Shown piece by piece: positions 8,345-15,098 of a stretch of 15,098 bases of DNA (position 1 is its first letter; the number at the start of each line of letters is the position of its first letter). The notes under the pieces were generated by a model. The model was not told the DNA's origin and ran no database searches. It was given only the letters and a program-made list of their open reading frames with translations. Both the position numbers and the translations under genes were made by a program. Source of the DNA: Rhizomucor pusillus (taxonomy: Eukaryota; Mucoromycota; Mucoromycetes; Mucorales; Lichtheimiaceae); assembly GCA_900175165.2 (NCBI GenBank), contig FWWN02000282.1, positions 1-15,098 of the forward strand, read 5' to 3'.

Positions 8345-9511
8345 ATGCAGCGTTGCCTTCTTGCTAACGGCGCGGTCCGACCGGTTCAAACTACTGTTAC
8401 TGCTCGAGCTGGTAAACTAAGAGGACGATGAAGCTTGCGACAACCTTAAGAACTTGCTAACGGCACAGTGCAGCTTTGGCAACAACAAGAACAACAACAA
8501 CAACAACAACGGCACGCAGAGCAATGAGCAGCTTAATTACGACAGAGGAGCTGGCGTCACGTCTCGACAATGTCAAGGTCCTCGATGGTTCGTGGCACAT
8601 GCCAAACGCGAACCGCGACCCGTACAAGGAGTACCTCGAGAAGCGTATTTCAGGAGCACGTTTCTTCGGTATCGATGAAATTAAGGACAAGACGGTCGAT
8701 TTGCCACATATGCTGCCTACAGCCGAAGCATTCGCAGACGCTGTGGGCCGATTGGGCATATCCAACGACGACGCCGTGGTCGTGTATGATTCTACAGGAT
8801 TCACCTCTGCTACCCGTGTCTATTGGACTTTCAAGGTAATAACTAAAGTCGATGGGAAAAGAAAGATGGACGGTTGCTAAAAAGAGAATATATTATATAT
8901 ATATCCTAGGTCTTTGGGCACAAGCAAGTGTCTGTATTGAATGGTGGTCTACCCAAATGGGAGAGCGAGAAACGGCCTATCGAGTCCGGTGACCCGAAGC
9001 CTGTTAAACCTGCCACGTACAACGTACCAACCCTGAACAAGGATCTGGTACGCGACTACGCTGCCATGCTCGCCAATGCAAAGTCAGGCGGCCAAGATAT
9101 GCAAGTGCTCGATGCTCGATCACGAGAACGGTTCACTGGCGACGCACCGGAGCCACGCCCAGGATTAAGCTCGGGACATATGCCGGGATCCATCAGTTTC
9201 CCTTTTAATAAAGTGATCCGAGATGGCCAGCTTTTGAGCGACGATGAACTCAGCAAGCTATTCCAAGGGATCGACCTCGACAAGCAGATCGTAACAAGCT
9301 GTGGTAAAAATACGTTCTTCCTGACCTTTTTTTTTTGGTGCAATTGGTTGTGATCTAATTCATTCCCGTTAATCTAGGAAGCGGTATCACCGCATCTCTC
9401 CTATACTTTGCTCTTGAGAGAGTAGGTGCCAAGAAGGTTGCCGTTTACGACGGTAGCTGGACCGAGTACGCTGCAAAGAAAGATAGCATCATTATCAAGG
9501 ACAAGCAGTAA
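8345..9511 (+). CDS. TUM1: 3-mercaptopyruvate sulfurtransferase (tandem rhodanese), mitochondrial presequence
   Basis: Transfers sulfur from 3-mercaptopyruvate or thiosulfate to an active-site cysteine, feeding tRNA thiolation, cysteine breakdown and sulfide metabolism. Exons 8345-8411, 8474-8835, 8910-9303 and 9378-9511 join in phase to give 318 aa. Residues 1-39 form an Arg/Ala/Thr-rich segment with no acidic residue (starts MQRCLLANGAVRPV, ends TARRA), a good mitochondrial presequence. The first, inactive rhodanese domain runs from about 43 to 160 (VLDGSWHMP, RISGARFFGID, VVVYDSTGF). The second, from about 185 to 310, has VLDARSRERF, GHMPGS and the catalytic loop CGSGITA with Cys274; CGSG is typical of mercaptopyruvate enzymes, CRKG of thiosulfate ones. 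Exon 1 is my reconstruction: donor GTAAAC at 8412, TGCTAAC branch at 8455-8461, CAG at 8473. The body of the protein is certain; the symbol follows the yeast orthologue. Confidence 0.93.
8486..8512 (+). repeat. AAC trinucleotide repeat inside the presequence
   Basis: An imperfect (AAC)n tract just downstream of the exon 2 acceptor is read in the ACA frame and encodes the Thr-rich part of the targeting peptide (TTRTTTTTTT). Such repeats change length easily; here that would only lengthen or shorten a disordered presequence. Confidence 0.6.
8524..8526 (+). other. Internal in-frame ATG, possible cytosolic start of the sulfurtransferase
   Basis: Met40 of the long form opens MSSLITTEEL directly before the first rhodanese domain, right after ARRA, where the presequence would be removed. 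Starting here would give a 279-aa cytosolic enzyme. It lies in exon 2, so a promoter in or near intron 1 or leaky scanning could produce it. Confidence 0.45.
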
Positions 9512-9526
9512 CAACAGCGCTGGCTG

Positions 9527-9534
9527 TATAAAAA
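9527..9534 (+). promoter_or_regulatory. TATA-like box, candidate SNU13 promoter
   Basis: TATAAAAA lies 15 nt past the sulfurtransferase stop and about 128 nt before the SNU13 start. A pyrimidine-rich stretch (9628-9661) follows just before the ATG. It could drive SNU13, but it is also inside the 3' untranslated region of the preceding gene. Confidence 0.35.
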
Positions 9535-9596
9535 GTCAGAAGTAGAAACGGGGATAATAGAGAAGGAAGTCAGTGGCTTGAGCTTTTTCGCGCTGA

Positions 9597-9602
9597 AATA
9601 AA
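9597..9602 (+). promoter_or_regulatory. AATAAA poly(A) signal of the sulfurtransferase gene
   Basis: A perfect AATAAA lies 86 nt after the stop codon and 60 nt before the SNU13 ATG, implying that the two transcription units nearly abut or overlap. Confidence 0.5.
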
Positions 9603-9661
9603 AAAATCTTTTGGAAATTCGTCGATTTTTCTCCTCTTTGGTTGCTTCTCTCAGATTCCTC

Positions 9662-10449
9662 ATGGTATGTGCAATGTGTAGTTTCTCTTTGTTTACTCGG
9701 TGTAAAAGTATCCTAACAGAACTTGGTTCTGTAGTCCACTCCTAATCCCAAAGCCTTCCCTCTCGCTGACGCTGCTTTGACCAACCAAATCTTGGACTTG
9801 GTCCAGCAAGCCTCCCATTACAAGCAGCTCAAGAAGGGTGCCAACGAAGGTGAGAGAGACGAATACTTACGATTGTAAATGGTAGCTAACAGCAAATGTT
9901 TTCGTTTAGCTACAAAAACCTTGAACCGTGGCATTTCTGAATTCATCGTCATGGCCGGTAAGTTGAAAAACTTTGAAAGAGGATGGCGCGGCGCAGCGTA
10001 TTCGAAAGGAAAGAAAGAAAGAGACAGAGAGAGAGACGAATTGCGAGCGTTCCTCAAGGATGAAAATTTGCCCTTATTGCATGACAACAGCTACCATGGA
10101 TGCTTTAACCGATTAGTCTTACTGACTAGGAACACTCGCAAAGCGCTCTTTTTCCTTTCTTCTTTCTGCATATGCGTCGCGAGGCTTTGAAGCTCTTGCA
10201 TGATGTATGCTAACATGTATCTTTTCACTTACAGCTGATGCCGAACCTTTGGAAATTTTGCTTCACCTTCCCTTGCTGTGCGAAGACAAGAACGTCCCTT
10301 ACGTCTTTGTTCCCTCCAAGACCGCTCTCGGCCGTGCCTGCGGTGTCTCCCGCGCTGTCATCTCTGCTTCTGTCACCTCCAACGAGGCATCCGACTTGAA
10401 GCCCCAGATCCTTTCGATCAAGAACCAGATCGAAAAGCTCATGATCTAA
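9662..10449 (+). CDS. SNU13: Snu13/15.5K, L7Ae-family protein of U4 snRNP and box C/D snoRNPs
   Basis: Binds kink-turns in U4 snRNA and in box C/D snoRNAs, nucleating the U4/U6.U5 tri-snRNP and the methylation snoRNPs. Four exons: 9662-9664, 9735-9849, 9910-9957, 10235-10449. They give 126 aa, the same length as yeast Snu13. Exon 1 codes only the initiator Met; the product begins [17 protein letters not shown]. Exons 2-3 give [20 protein letters not shown], the RNA-binding surface of the family, and exon 4 gives [20 protein letters not shown] and [13 protein letters not shown]. All junctions keep phase. Introns 1 and 2 are short (70 and 60 nt) but intron 3 is 277 nt and carries a box C/D snoRNA. 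The downstream poly(A) candidate is AATAAA at 10676-10681. No key residue appears lost; very similar to yeast and human proteins. Confidence 0.98.
10041..10141 (+). ncRNA. Box C/D snoRNA in SNU13 intron 3, predicted 25S rRNA 2'-O-methylation guide (snR72-type)
   Basis: A terminal stem joins 10041-10047 to 10135-10141 (TTGCGAG/CTCGCAA) and, after one C-A mismatch, 10049-10054 to 10128-10133 (GTTCCT/AGGAAC). Just inside lie a box C variant, AGGATGA at 10057-10063 (consensus RTGATGA, one change in the bulged part), and a perfect box D, CTGA at 10122-10125. The 11 nt CGATTAGTCTT (10110-10120), one base before box D, are exactly complementary to AAGACTAATCG, which I recall from the universally conserved eukaryotic LSU segment GGGGCGAAAGACTAATCG. 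By the box D+5 rule (T10117) the target is the A before CTAATCG, which I believe is yeast 25S Am876, guided by snR72 (numbering from memory). C' and D' boxes are not clear. The 3' end lies about 72 nt before the branch site TGCTAAC (10208-10214). Released by debranching and trimming of the host intron (inference). Confidence 0.85.
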
Positions 10450-10970
10450 AAAAGAAAAACACTCGCTTTCTTTGTGTTCTTTTTTCTCCAAACAGTCTCT
10501 GCATACCTTTGTACATTTTCATCATCACTTGTAGATCCCATATCGTACCTTGTTTTTCTTGATGAACCGTGTCGGTGCTGAGACCTTTTATCTTTTTTCT
10601 TAACATATTTTTCAATGGTTGAATGATGCACTGGCTGGAGAAAGAAAAAACTTTTTTGCATGTCAGTGTAAATACAATAAAAGCAACTCATTACTACAGT
10701 ACTATTATTATTGCTATTTTCAATGGGCAGCAATCAATGTATGCGTCATGTAGGATTTGGCTTGGCTTTTGTTACCCTATTTGGATCTAGACGTCATTGC
10801 CCTATCCTGTGTGTAACAGTTTAGACTTTAATTTTCTTTTTTCAATCGTCGATGCCGATGGGCAAATATGGTTTGGTCCGTGACGAGAGATTGATTTATA
10901 AGGACGACCATTTTCGTGTCATCTTCTTGTCTTGTCTTGCTTTTCTTCACTTGCACAACTATATCTCCGG
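10450..10970. other. Intergenic: SNU13 3' UTR and RhoGAP promoter
   Basis: No gene was found. AATAAA at 10676-10681, 227 nt past the SNU13 stop, is a candidate poly(A) signal. TTATAA at 10897-10902 lies about 70 nt before the RhoGAP ATG and is followed by a pyrimidine-rich run with CTTGT repeats (10926-10940), a common fungal core-promoter layout. I looked for a second C/D snoRNA here and found no box C/box D pair with a closing stem. Confidence 0.5.
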
Positions 10971-13133
10971 ATGGCGAAGGCTCAACCGCGTACCACCACC
11001 AGCGCCACCAGCAACAATCCGAAGCTGTCAAAACGTCGATCCTTCAGCGCCTGGCTAAAACGTAAGGTTGCAGCCGGAGGCATCCGAAAGATCTCACCAG
11101 AATACAAAGGACGTACGTTTATGTTCTCATTCGCGCAAAACCAGCGATCTTCTTGTTTACTTATGGCATTGTTTGGTAGGTGTTTTTGGCGTGCCTCTTG
11201 TCGTGTCAATCGAGTACGCACAGTCCAAGATCAATTACGAAAGCGAGAACGCTGTGGCGTATCAGCAAGCCGGATCGATCCCGACTGTAGTGGCCAAAAC
11301 AGGTCGTTACTTGAAAGAAAATGGCAAGTCCTATCTCCCTCTGGTACCCTTGCTTTGTCTATTCCTGCTGCTGACACATTTATGCAATACAGCGCTTCAC
11401 ACCGAAGGCATATTTCGATTGCAAGGCAGCTGCAAGCGTCTCGCTACACTTCAGGAAACATTTGACCAGCCGACCCAGATGTACGGCGAGCACGTTGATT
11501 GGACAAACTACACAGTGCATGATGCCGCCACTCTTCTCCGCCGATACCTCAATCAGCTCCCAAATCCTGTCATCACCCACGAGTATTATCAACCGTTCCG
11601 AGACGTCATGAGCAAGTATCACATTTTATCTCCAGTTGTTAGAGTATCTATGTAACTGACCATTTATGTAGACGATCATGCCTACGGTTCAATCGAAGAA
11701 CGTGTCCGTGCATATCAGGATCTGATACAGAAACTGCCCACACCCCACCAGCACCTTTTGCTCTATTTGCTTGATATGCTGAACTTGTTCTCTCGACACG
11801 TTGATGATACCCGGATGGATGCAAGCAACCTTGCTGCGGTCTTTTGTCCAGGCATACTCAGCCATCCTTCACACAACACGCCTGTCCATTACAAGATCTC
11901 GCAGCGTGTCATTGAATTTCTGATCGAGTTTCAGGCCCTTTTCACCGTCCAAAATGCTAAAGATACAAACGATGATAACGATGAAGGCATCACCGTTATT
12001 GCTGCCGCTGAAGGCGCCGAGACCAAAGTGCCACCTATTGATATGGATCGAGTGCGGCGAGCCAACAGTGTGCGCCGACGCCGCGGTGGCGACGACGACG
12101 ACAATGAATTGATTGACTCCGGAACAGATGTCAAGACTCCCGACACTGCTATTTCTGCTATTAAGGATATCAGGAAAGAATCGATCGACGACGACGACGA
12201 AAACGTACCAGAACATTCCATCCCGTTACCCTCACCGTGTCCCACCACCGAAAATGTCGAGTCTTCTTCCTCGTGTAAGTATATCTACCAGCGTGGTAGT
12301 TCAATTTTTGGCTTACCCAAGGTTTTACATTGCTAGTGAATCCTCCCTCTTCTTCTGCAGTCAACGTCGTTGGTGGGCTGGCTGCATTGGTTGTAGTTTA
12401 TATGTTGTACCAATACATGACACTAGGAAGAATGCTCCAAGGCGGACTCGTTGTGAGCGGAATTGCTGCATGTTCTTCGACATTCACCAACACTACCACC
12501 AACAACAAAGCAGGGCCACCCCCTTCTCCTCCACCGCACAAGCTGCCAGTGGGCAATGTTGTTGCTGCTGCTGCTGCTGCTGAGGATATGCAGGCAAAAG
12601 ATGAAGAGCAGGAGGAGCAAGATACCAGTGCAGATGGACAGGAGCAGCAGTCCCTCGAGGAAGAAGAAGATGATAGAGCCACGGAGGAAAGGATGATGCA
12701 GGACGAATCGATCATGTCCGAGTGGGGCCACCTCTTGAATCGATCTTGGAAGACGGACCCTAGCACACCTCAGCTGCACAGCAGTTACGGCAACAATAAT
12801 CGCCCGGATTATTTCAGCCGTGCAGATTCTTCAAGTTCTGCGCTCAGTTTCTCGACGTCCAGCCGCTTTGCCGAGCAAGACATCAGCGACGACGAGGACG
12901 GCGACAGCGACAGCCAAGTCGACCCAGACGAACTGGATCGTATTTGGAGAGAGATCGAACAGCTTGAGCAGGACCGGATCCTTGCAGAGAAGCTGCAACG
13001 GGAGGAACAGGAAGCAGAGCGCCAGCGCGATCTATCGACCAATCCATTCTTGATGTCGCCGATTATATCCCCAAAGAATACCGACAAGGAAACCTGGAAA
13101 ATTGCTACGTCTACTGGGCCCAGACCATCATGA
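10971..13133 (+). CDS. Rho GTPase-activating protein (Sac7/Bag7-like) with hydrophobic segment and acidic coiled-coil tail
   Basis: Stimulates GTP hydrolysis by Rho-type GTPases (Sac7/Bag7 act on Rho1 in wall and actin control). Exons: 10971-11112, 11180-11323, 11393-11611, 11672-12274, then 12337-13133 (634 aa) or 12361-13133 (626 aa). The N-terminus is basic (KLSKRRSFSAWLKRK). The RhoGAP domain spans about 49-263: VFGVPLVVSIEYAQ, EGIFRLQGSCKRL with arginine finger Arg104, DWTNYTVHDAATLLRRYLNQLP, LLLYLLDMLNLF and NLAAVFCPGIL (Asn221). Asp-rich linkers follow, then a hydrophobic segment (NVVGGLAALVVVYMLYQY, about 379-396) that may span a membrane, an Ala6/Pro-rich stretch, an acidic region, and a charged helical segment near the end (DELDRIWREIEQLEQDRILA). 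Introns 2 and 3 use GC donors (GCAAGT). Joining exon 5 relies on phase and splice signals, and a separate downstream gene is less likely. Confidence 0.88.
12564..12581 (+). repeat. (GCT)6 trinucleotide repeat
   Basis: Six GCT codons encode an Ala6 run in the RhoGAP tail, between the hydrophobic segment and the acidic region. It is the longest pure trinucleotide repeat in a coding part of this window and is likely length-variable. Confidence 0.7.
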
Positions 13134-14119
13134 TTAGTATTACATACACTAAACTATGTGCTATGCCCCCCACCGAAACCCCCATCTCCCTTAAAGCATC
13201 CATTTCCTTTTATCCAAAATGGAACCCTTTTCCCTTTTTATTCTATGTATAAATTTTCACCTCTTCTCTATCATGTATTTTATGCGATGGTTTTTCCACA
13301 TCTTTCCTTGCAAATCCGTCGTTCGATATATCTTTTTTTTTTTACAATACTCTCCTCCCCTGAAAAAAAGAAGAAACTTATGGATCAACACCCGCATATA
13401 TGCCCTCAGAAAGGACGATAATGAAAAGCTTGCACATCCAGATCTTGACGACATGATTTACGCTGCCATTGAATTCTCGAGACTTCAACATTTATCACTA
13501 TCCGATATTTATGCAATTCTTTGCTGATCCATTGTGGAAACCCGTTGTCTTTGGATGTAGTCTGCTGTGCATACGCAGCATTGTACATACATGATGTACT
13601 TGGAAACATGTTGAAAGAAGAAAGAAAAACCAACTTGTTTCCAGAAATAGTACAGCTTAAAATGCAGCACCTGTTTGTTGTTGTTGGAGGGAAACGCACA
13701 GCAACACACGCAGAGAGAAATAAGAGGATAAAGAAATGGTGCATGTGGCGAAGCATTTCCAGCAAGGAGCAGCGTTCCTGCAGCCAATAGACCGTGTGGG
13801 ATCGACGGCGACGGCGCCCGCCTGCAAAAAAGCTCACTCTAAAATGTTGTTCAGCAGTGTACCTTGTTCCAGATCATGTCTCCCCAAAACTCCTTAAGTC
13901 AGGGGAACGAAAGGAGGAACAAGTAAAACCGGGTGCACGCAGACACACAGAGACTCACTCACTCTGTTACGGCGATCTTTATTTAGTGCGAATCTTGTTC
14001 AAATGTGGTCAATGTAGGAGAAAAAAAGATATAAATACCGAGAAAAAGGGTCTGCGACTGGAGATCATTTCTTTGTAAAACACTTTTAGTCTCTCTTTTA
14101 TATACACACACACGCTAAG
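13134..14119. other. Intergenic, nearly 1 kb, no supported gene
   Basis: This begins with T-rich and C-rich RhoGAP 3' sequence, including a T tract at about 13332-13343. Open frames here are short on both strands, the largest being about 143 codons on the minus strand (13837-13406), with His/Cys/Arg-rich translation resembling no family I know. The plus-frame stretch at about 13417-13527 (DLDDMIYAAIEFSRLQHLSL) looks protein-like but has no start or splice context. The right end is the promoter of the next gene. Confidence 0.5.
14030..14037 (+). promoter_or_regulatory. TATA box of the Ser/Ala-rich protein gene
   Basis: TATAAATA is a perfect TATA element 82 nt upstream of the ATG at 14120. It is followed by a pyrimidine-rich stretch and a CA repeat (14104-14113) in the presumed 5' untranslated region. 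A strong TATA box suits a highly or conditionally expressed wall protein. Confidence 0.6.
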
Positions 14120-14985
14120 ATGAAGTTGCAAGGATCAATTCTTTTCACTTTGGGTTTACTGGCGGTTGTTGCCGCTCAAGGTAAATGGAAGATAACAATG
14201 GCTTGATGCATGTTTCCGAGCTCCTAACTCCAGCTGGACAATTGATTTAGCTGAAGAGGGTCAAGACGCTCAACAGTCTCTTGCTGCCAGCGGTAGCGGC
14301 GCCGCCGCAGCCGATGAACCCTCTGCAACATCCTCGCCCTCGGCTGCGGACTCTGACGCTCCATCAGAAGGAACTGACGATGCCGAGACGAGCGGCGACG
14401 CCGCCGATTCCGCCTCGGCCACGGATGCAGCCACTGCTACCGCCTCTGCTGCCGCCTCTGCTGCCGCCTCTGCTGGAGCAGGGGAATCTGCCGGTGCAGC
14501 TACCGACTTGCCCGGGCCCGCGACGTCTACACCCGATATCAACTGGTGGTCTACATTGGTCAGCGCATCCGCTACAGACTCTGCAGCCTCTGGTTACGAG
14601 ACCAGCACACCATCCGCAAGCGATGCTGGTAAGTGTTTATGGTTGTGAATGAAAAATGTGCTTTTCTTGACCGTCAATTCCTCGCTTCCATTCCTTTCCT
14701 TTTTCAGCTTCTGCTTCCTTCTCTGCATCCGGTTTTGATTCTTCTGCTTCCTTCTCTGCTGCTGCTTCTTCATCCTACGCCACCCCGTCTCTCTACTCGA
14801 GCGCCTCGGCGGCTCCCTCATCCTTGGTGTCCTCCTCAGCAGCACCCTTGCTGCCTTCAAGCAATGGACCCTCTGCACCTGCTGCTTCGCTTCAGCCAAG
14901 CGCTGCATCTGCCCTGGTTCGCGCACCCGAAATGGTTGCTATCGTAGCATCCTCCTTGCTCCTGGCATACGTTGCATACATGTAA
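14120..14985 (+). CDS. Secreted Ser/Ala-rich protein, probably GPI-anchored
   Basis: Exons 14120-14180, 14251-14628 and 14708-14985 (introns of 70 and 79 nt, both phase 1) give 238 aa. Residues 1-19 are a signal peptide (MKLQGSILFTLGLLAVVAA, then QAEEG). The mature part is almost entirely Ser, Ala, Thr, Pro, Gly and Asp, with no Cys and few aromatic residues, and should be heavily O-mannosylated. It contains repeated ASAA units (about 85-100) and two copies of SASFSA around the exon 3 start. The C-terminus is a hydrophobic tail (MVAIVASSLLLAYVAYM) directly before the stop, as expected for a GPI-attachment signal, with small residues upstream as possible anchor sites. The role is probably as a cell-wall or plasma-membrane mannoprotein; no enzymatic domain is visible and homologues would be hard to assign by sequence. 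Confidence 0.85.
14442..14477 (+). repeat. 12-bp tandem repeat, three copies
   Basis: GCCTCTGCTGCC is repeated three times head to tail, the last copy ending GGA. Each unit encodes ASAA (ASAG in the last) in the Ser/Ala-rich protein. This is the pattern of recent slippage in a wall-protein stalk. Confidence 0.75.
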
Positions 14986-15098
14986 TTACACCACAGAGTA
15001 GTCGTATATATATGAATACATAAAGTCTATTTGAAATATCCATATCATCATCATCACCGTCATCATTTTTCTTGTAATTCATTTTCTTTTTTTTTTTT
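14986..15098. other. 3' flank of the Ser/Ala-rich gene, T-rich end of window
   Basis: No coding sequence. It contains TATATATA, a near poly(A) signal (ACATAAA, about 15018-15024), an ATC/ATCATC-rich repeat, and a terminal T run from about 15086 that reaches the window edge. Confidence 0.5.

Noticed and set aside
8428..8460. Ten-codon uORF (MKLATTLRTC) before the sulfurtransferase
   Set aside because: It falls inside the reconstructed intron 8412-8473, which has good donor, branch and acceptor sites and yields a fitting mitochondrial presequence.
10055..10063. Box C mismatch (AGGATGA) as a reason to discard the snoRNA
   Set aside because: The GATGA core that pairs with CTGA is intact; the change lies in the bulged part, and stem plus rRNA guide outweigh it.
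10505..10640. Possible second C/D snoRNA (TGATGA on the minus strand near 10517; ATGATGC near 10623)
   Set aside because: No matching box D within range and no closing stem for either.
11869..12248. Minus-strand open frames of about 105-115 codons opposite the RhoGAP exon 4
   Set aside because: They are antisense reflections of the Asp/Arg-rich repetitive RhoGAP codons (GAC runs read as Val/Ser), not independent genes.
5072..13133. A metabolic gene cluster centred on ERG7
   Set aside because: Neighbours (hydrolase, Kelch-BTB, sulfurtransferase, Snu13, RhoGAP) share no pathway, and there are no P450, transporter or cluster regulator genes.
13406..13837. 143-codon minus-strand open frame
   Set aside because: Composition is rich in Cys, His and Arg with no recognisable motif, promoter or splice context; it looks like chance in an intergenic region.
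14270..14926. Ala- and Gln/Arg-rich minus-strand frames opposite the Ser/Ala-rich gene
   Set aside because: They are shadows of GCC/TCT-rich codons; the plus strand has TATA box, signal peptide, spliced frame and GPI tail.
1..15098. CRISPR arrays, bacterial operons, prophage or restriction systems
   Set aside because: The window is eukaryotic: spliced genes, TATA boxes and AATAAA signals. No spaced direct repeats were seen.

Overview
This is fungal nuclear DNA. The genes are closely packed and split by many short introns. Eighteen of the 19 coding introns I could place are 58-79 nt (86 nt for one alternative acceptor), with CTAAC/CTGAC-like branch sites and purine-rich GT donors. The protein set (oxidosqualene cyclase, Sac7-like RhoGAP, Kelch-BTB protein, GPI-type Ser/Ala wall protein) and the protein flavour suggest an early-diverging fungus, probably Mucoromycota. 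The lineage is inference; gene identities are mostly firm.

Layout: 1-2226 has no convincing protein gene. It holds a tRNA-like sequence with a TCA anticodon and perfect Pol III A and B boxes (1122-1196), directly followed by a long imperfect hairpin (1200-1271) and a T6 run, then a vague, broken coding remnant. 2227-4952 (+) is lanosterol synthase ERG7 in 8 exons. 5072-5926 (-) is an alpha/beta hydrolase of the kynurenine-formamidase/carboxylesterase type, convergent with ERG7 and divergent from the next gene. 6116-8185 (+) is an intronless Kelch-BTB protein (Ral2/LZTR1-like). 8345-9511 (+) is 3-mercaptopyruvate sulfurtransferase with a mitochondrial presequence encoded on a separate first exon. 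9662-10449 (+) is SNU13 (15.5K/L7Ae family). 10971-13133 (+) is a RhoGAP. 14120-14985 (+) is a small secreted Ser/Ala-rich, probably GPI-anchored protein.

The genes form no obvious pathway cluster; this is mostly ordinary eukaryotic housekeeping DNA. The best find is a box C/D snoRNA (10041-10141) inside SNU13 intron 3, the only long intron here (277 nt). It has a terminal stem of 12-13 pairs, boxes C and D, and an 11-nt guide complementary to a highly conserved segment of 25S/28S rRNA. Its host gene encodes the protein that binds C/D snoRNA kink-turns. Other points of interest are two GC-AG introns in one RhoGAP gene, a probable dual-targeting start arrangement in the sulfurtransferase, a start codon isolated on its own exon in SNU13, and the tRNA-like/hairpin pair near the left end.
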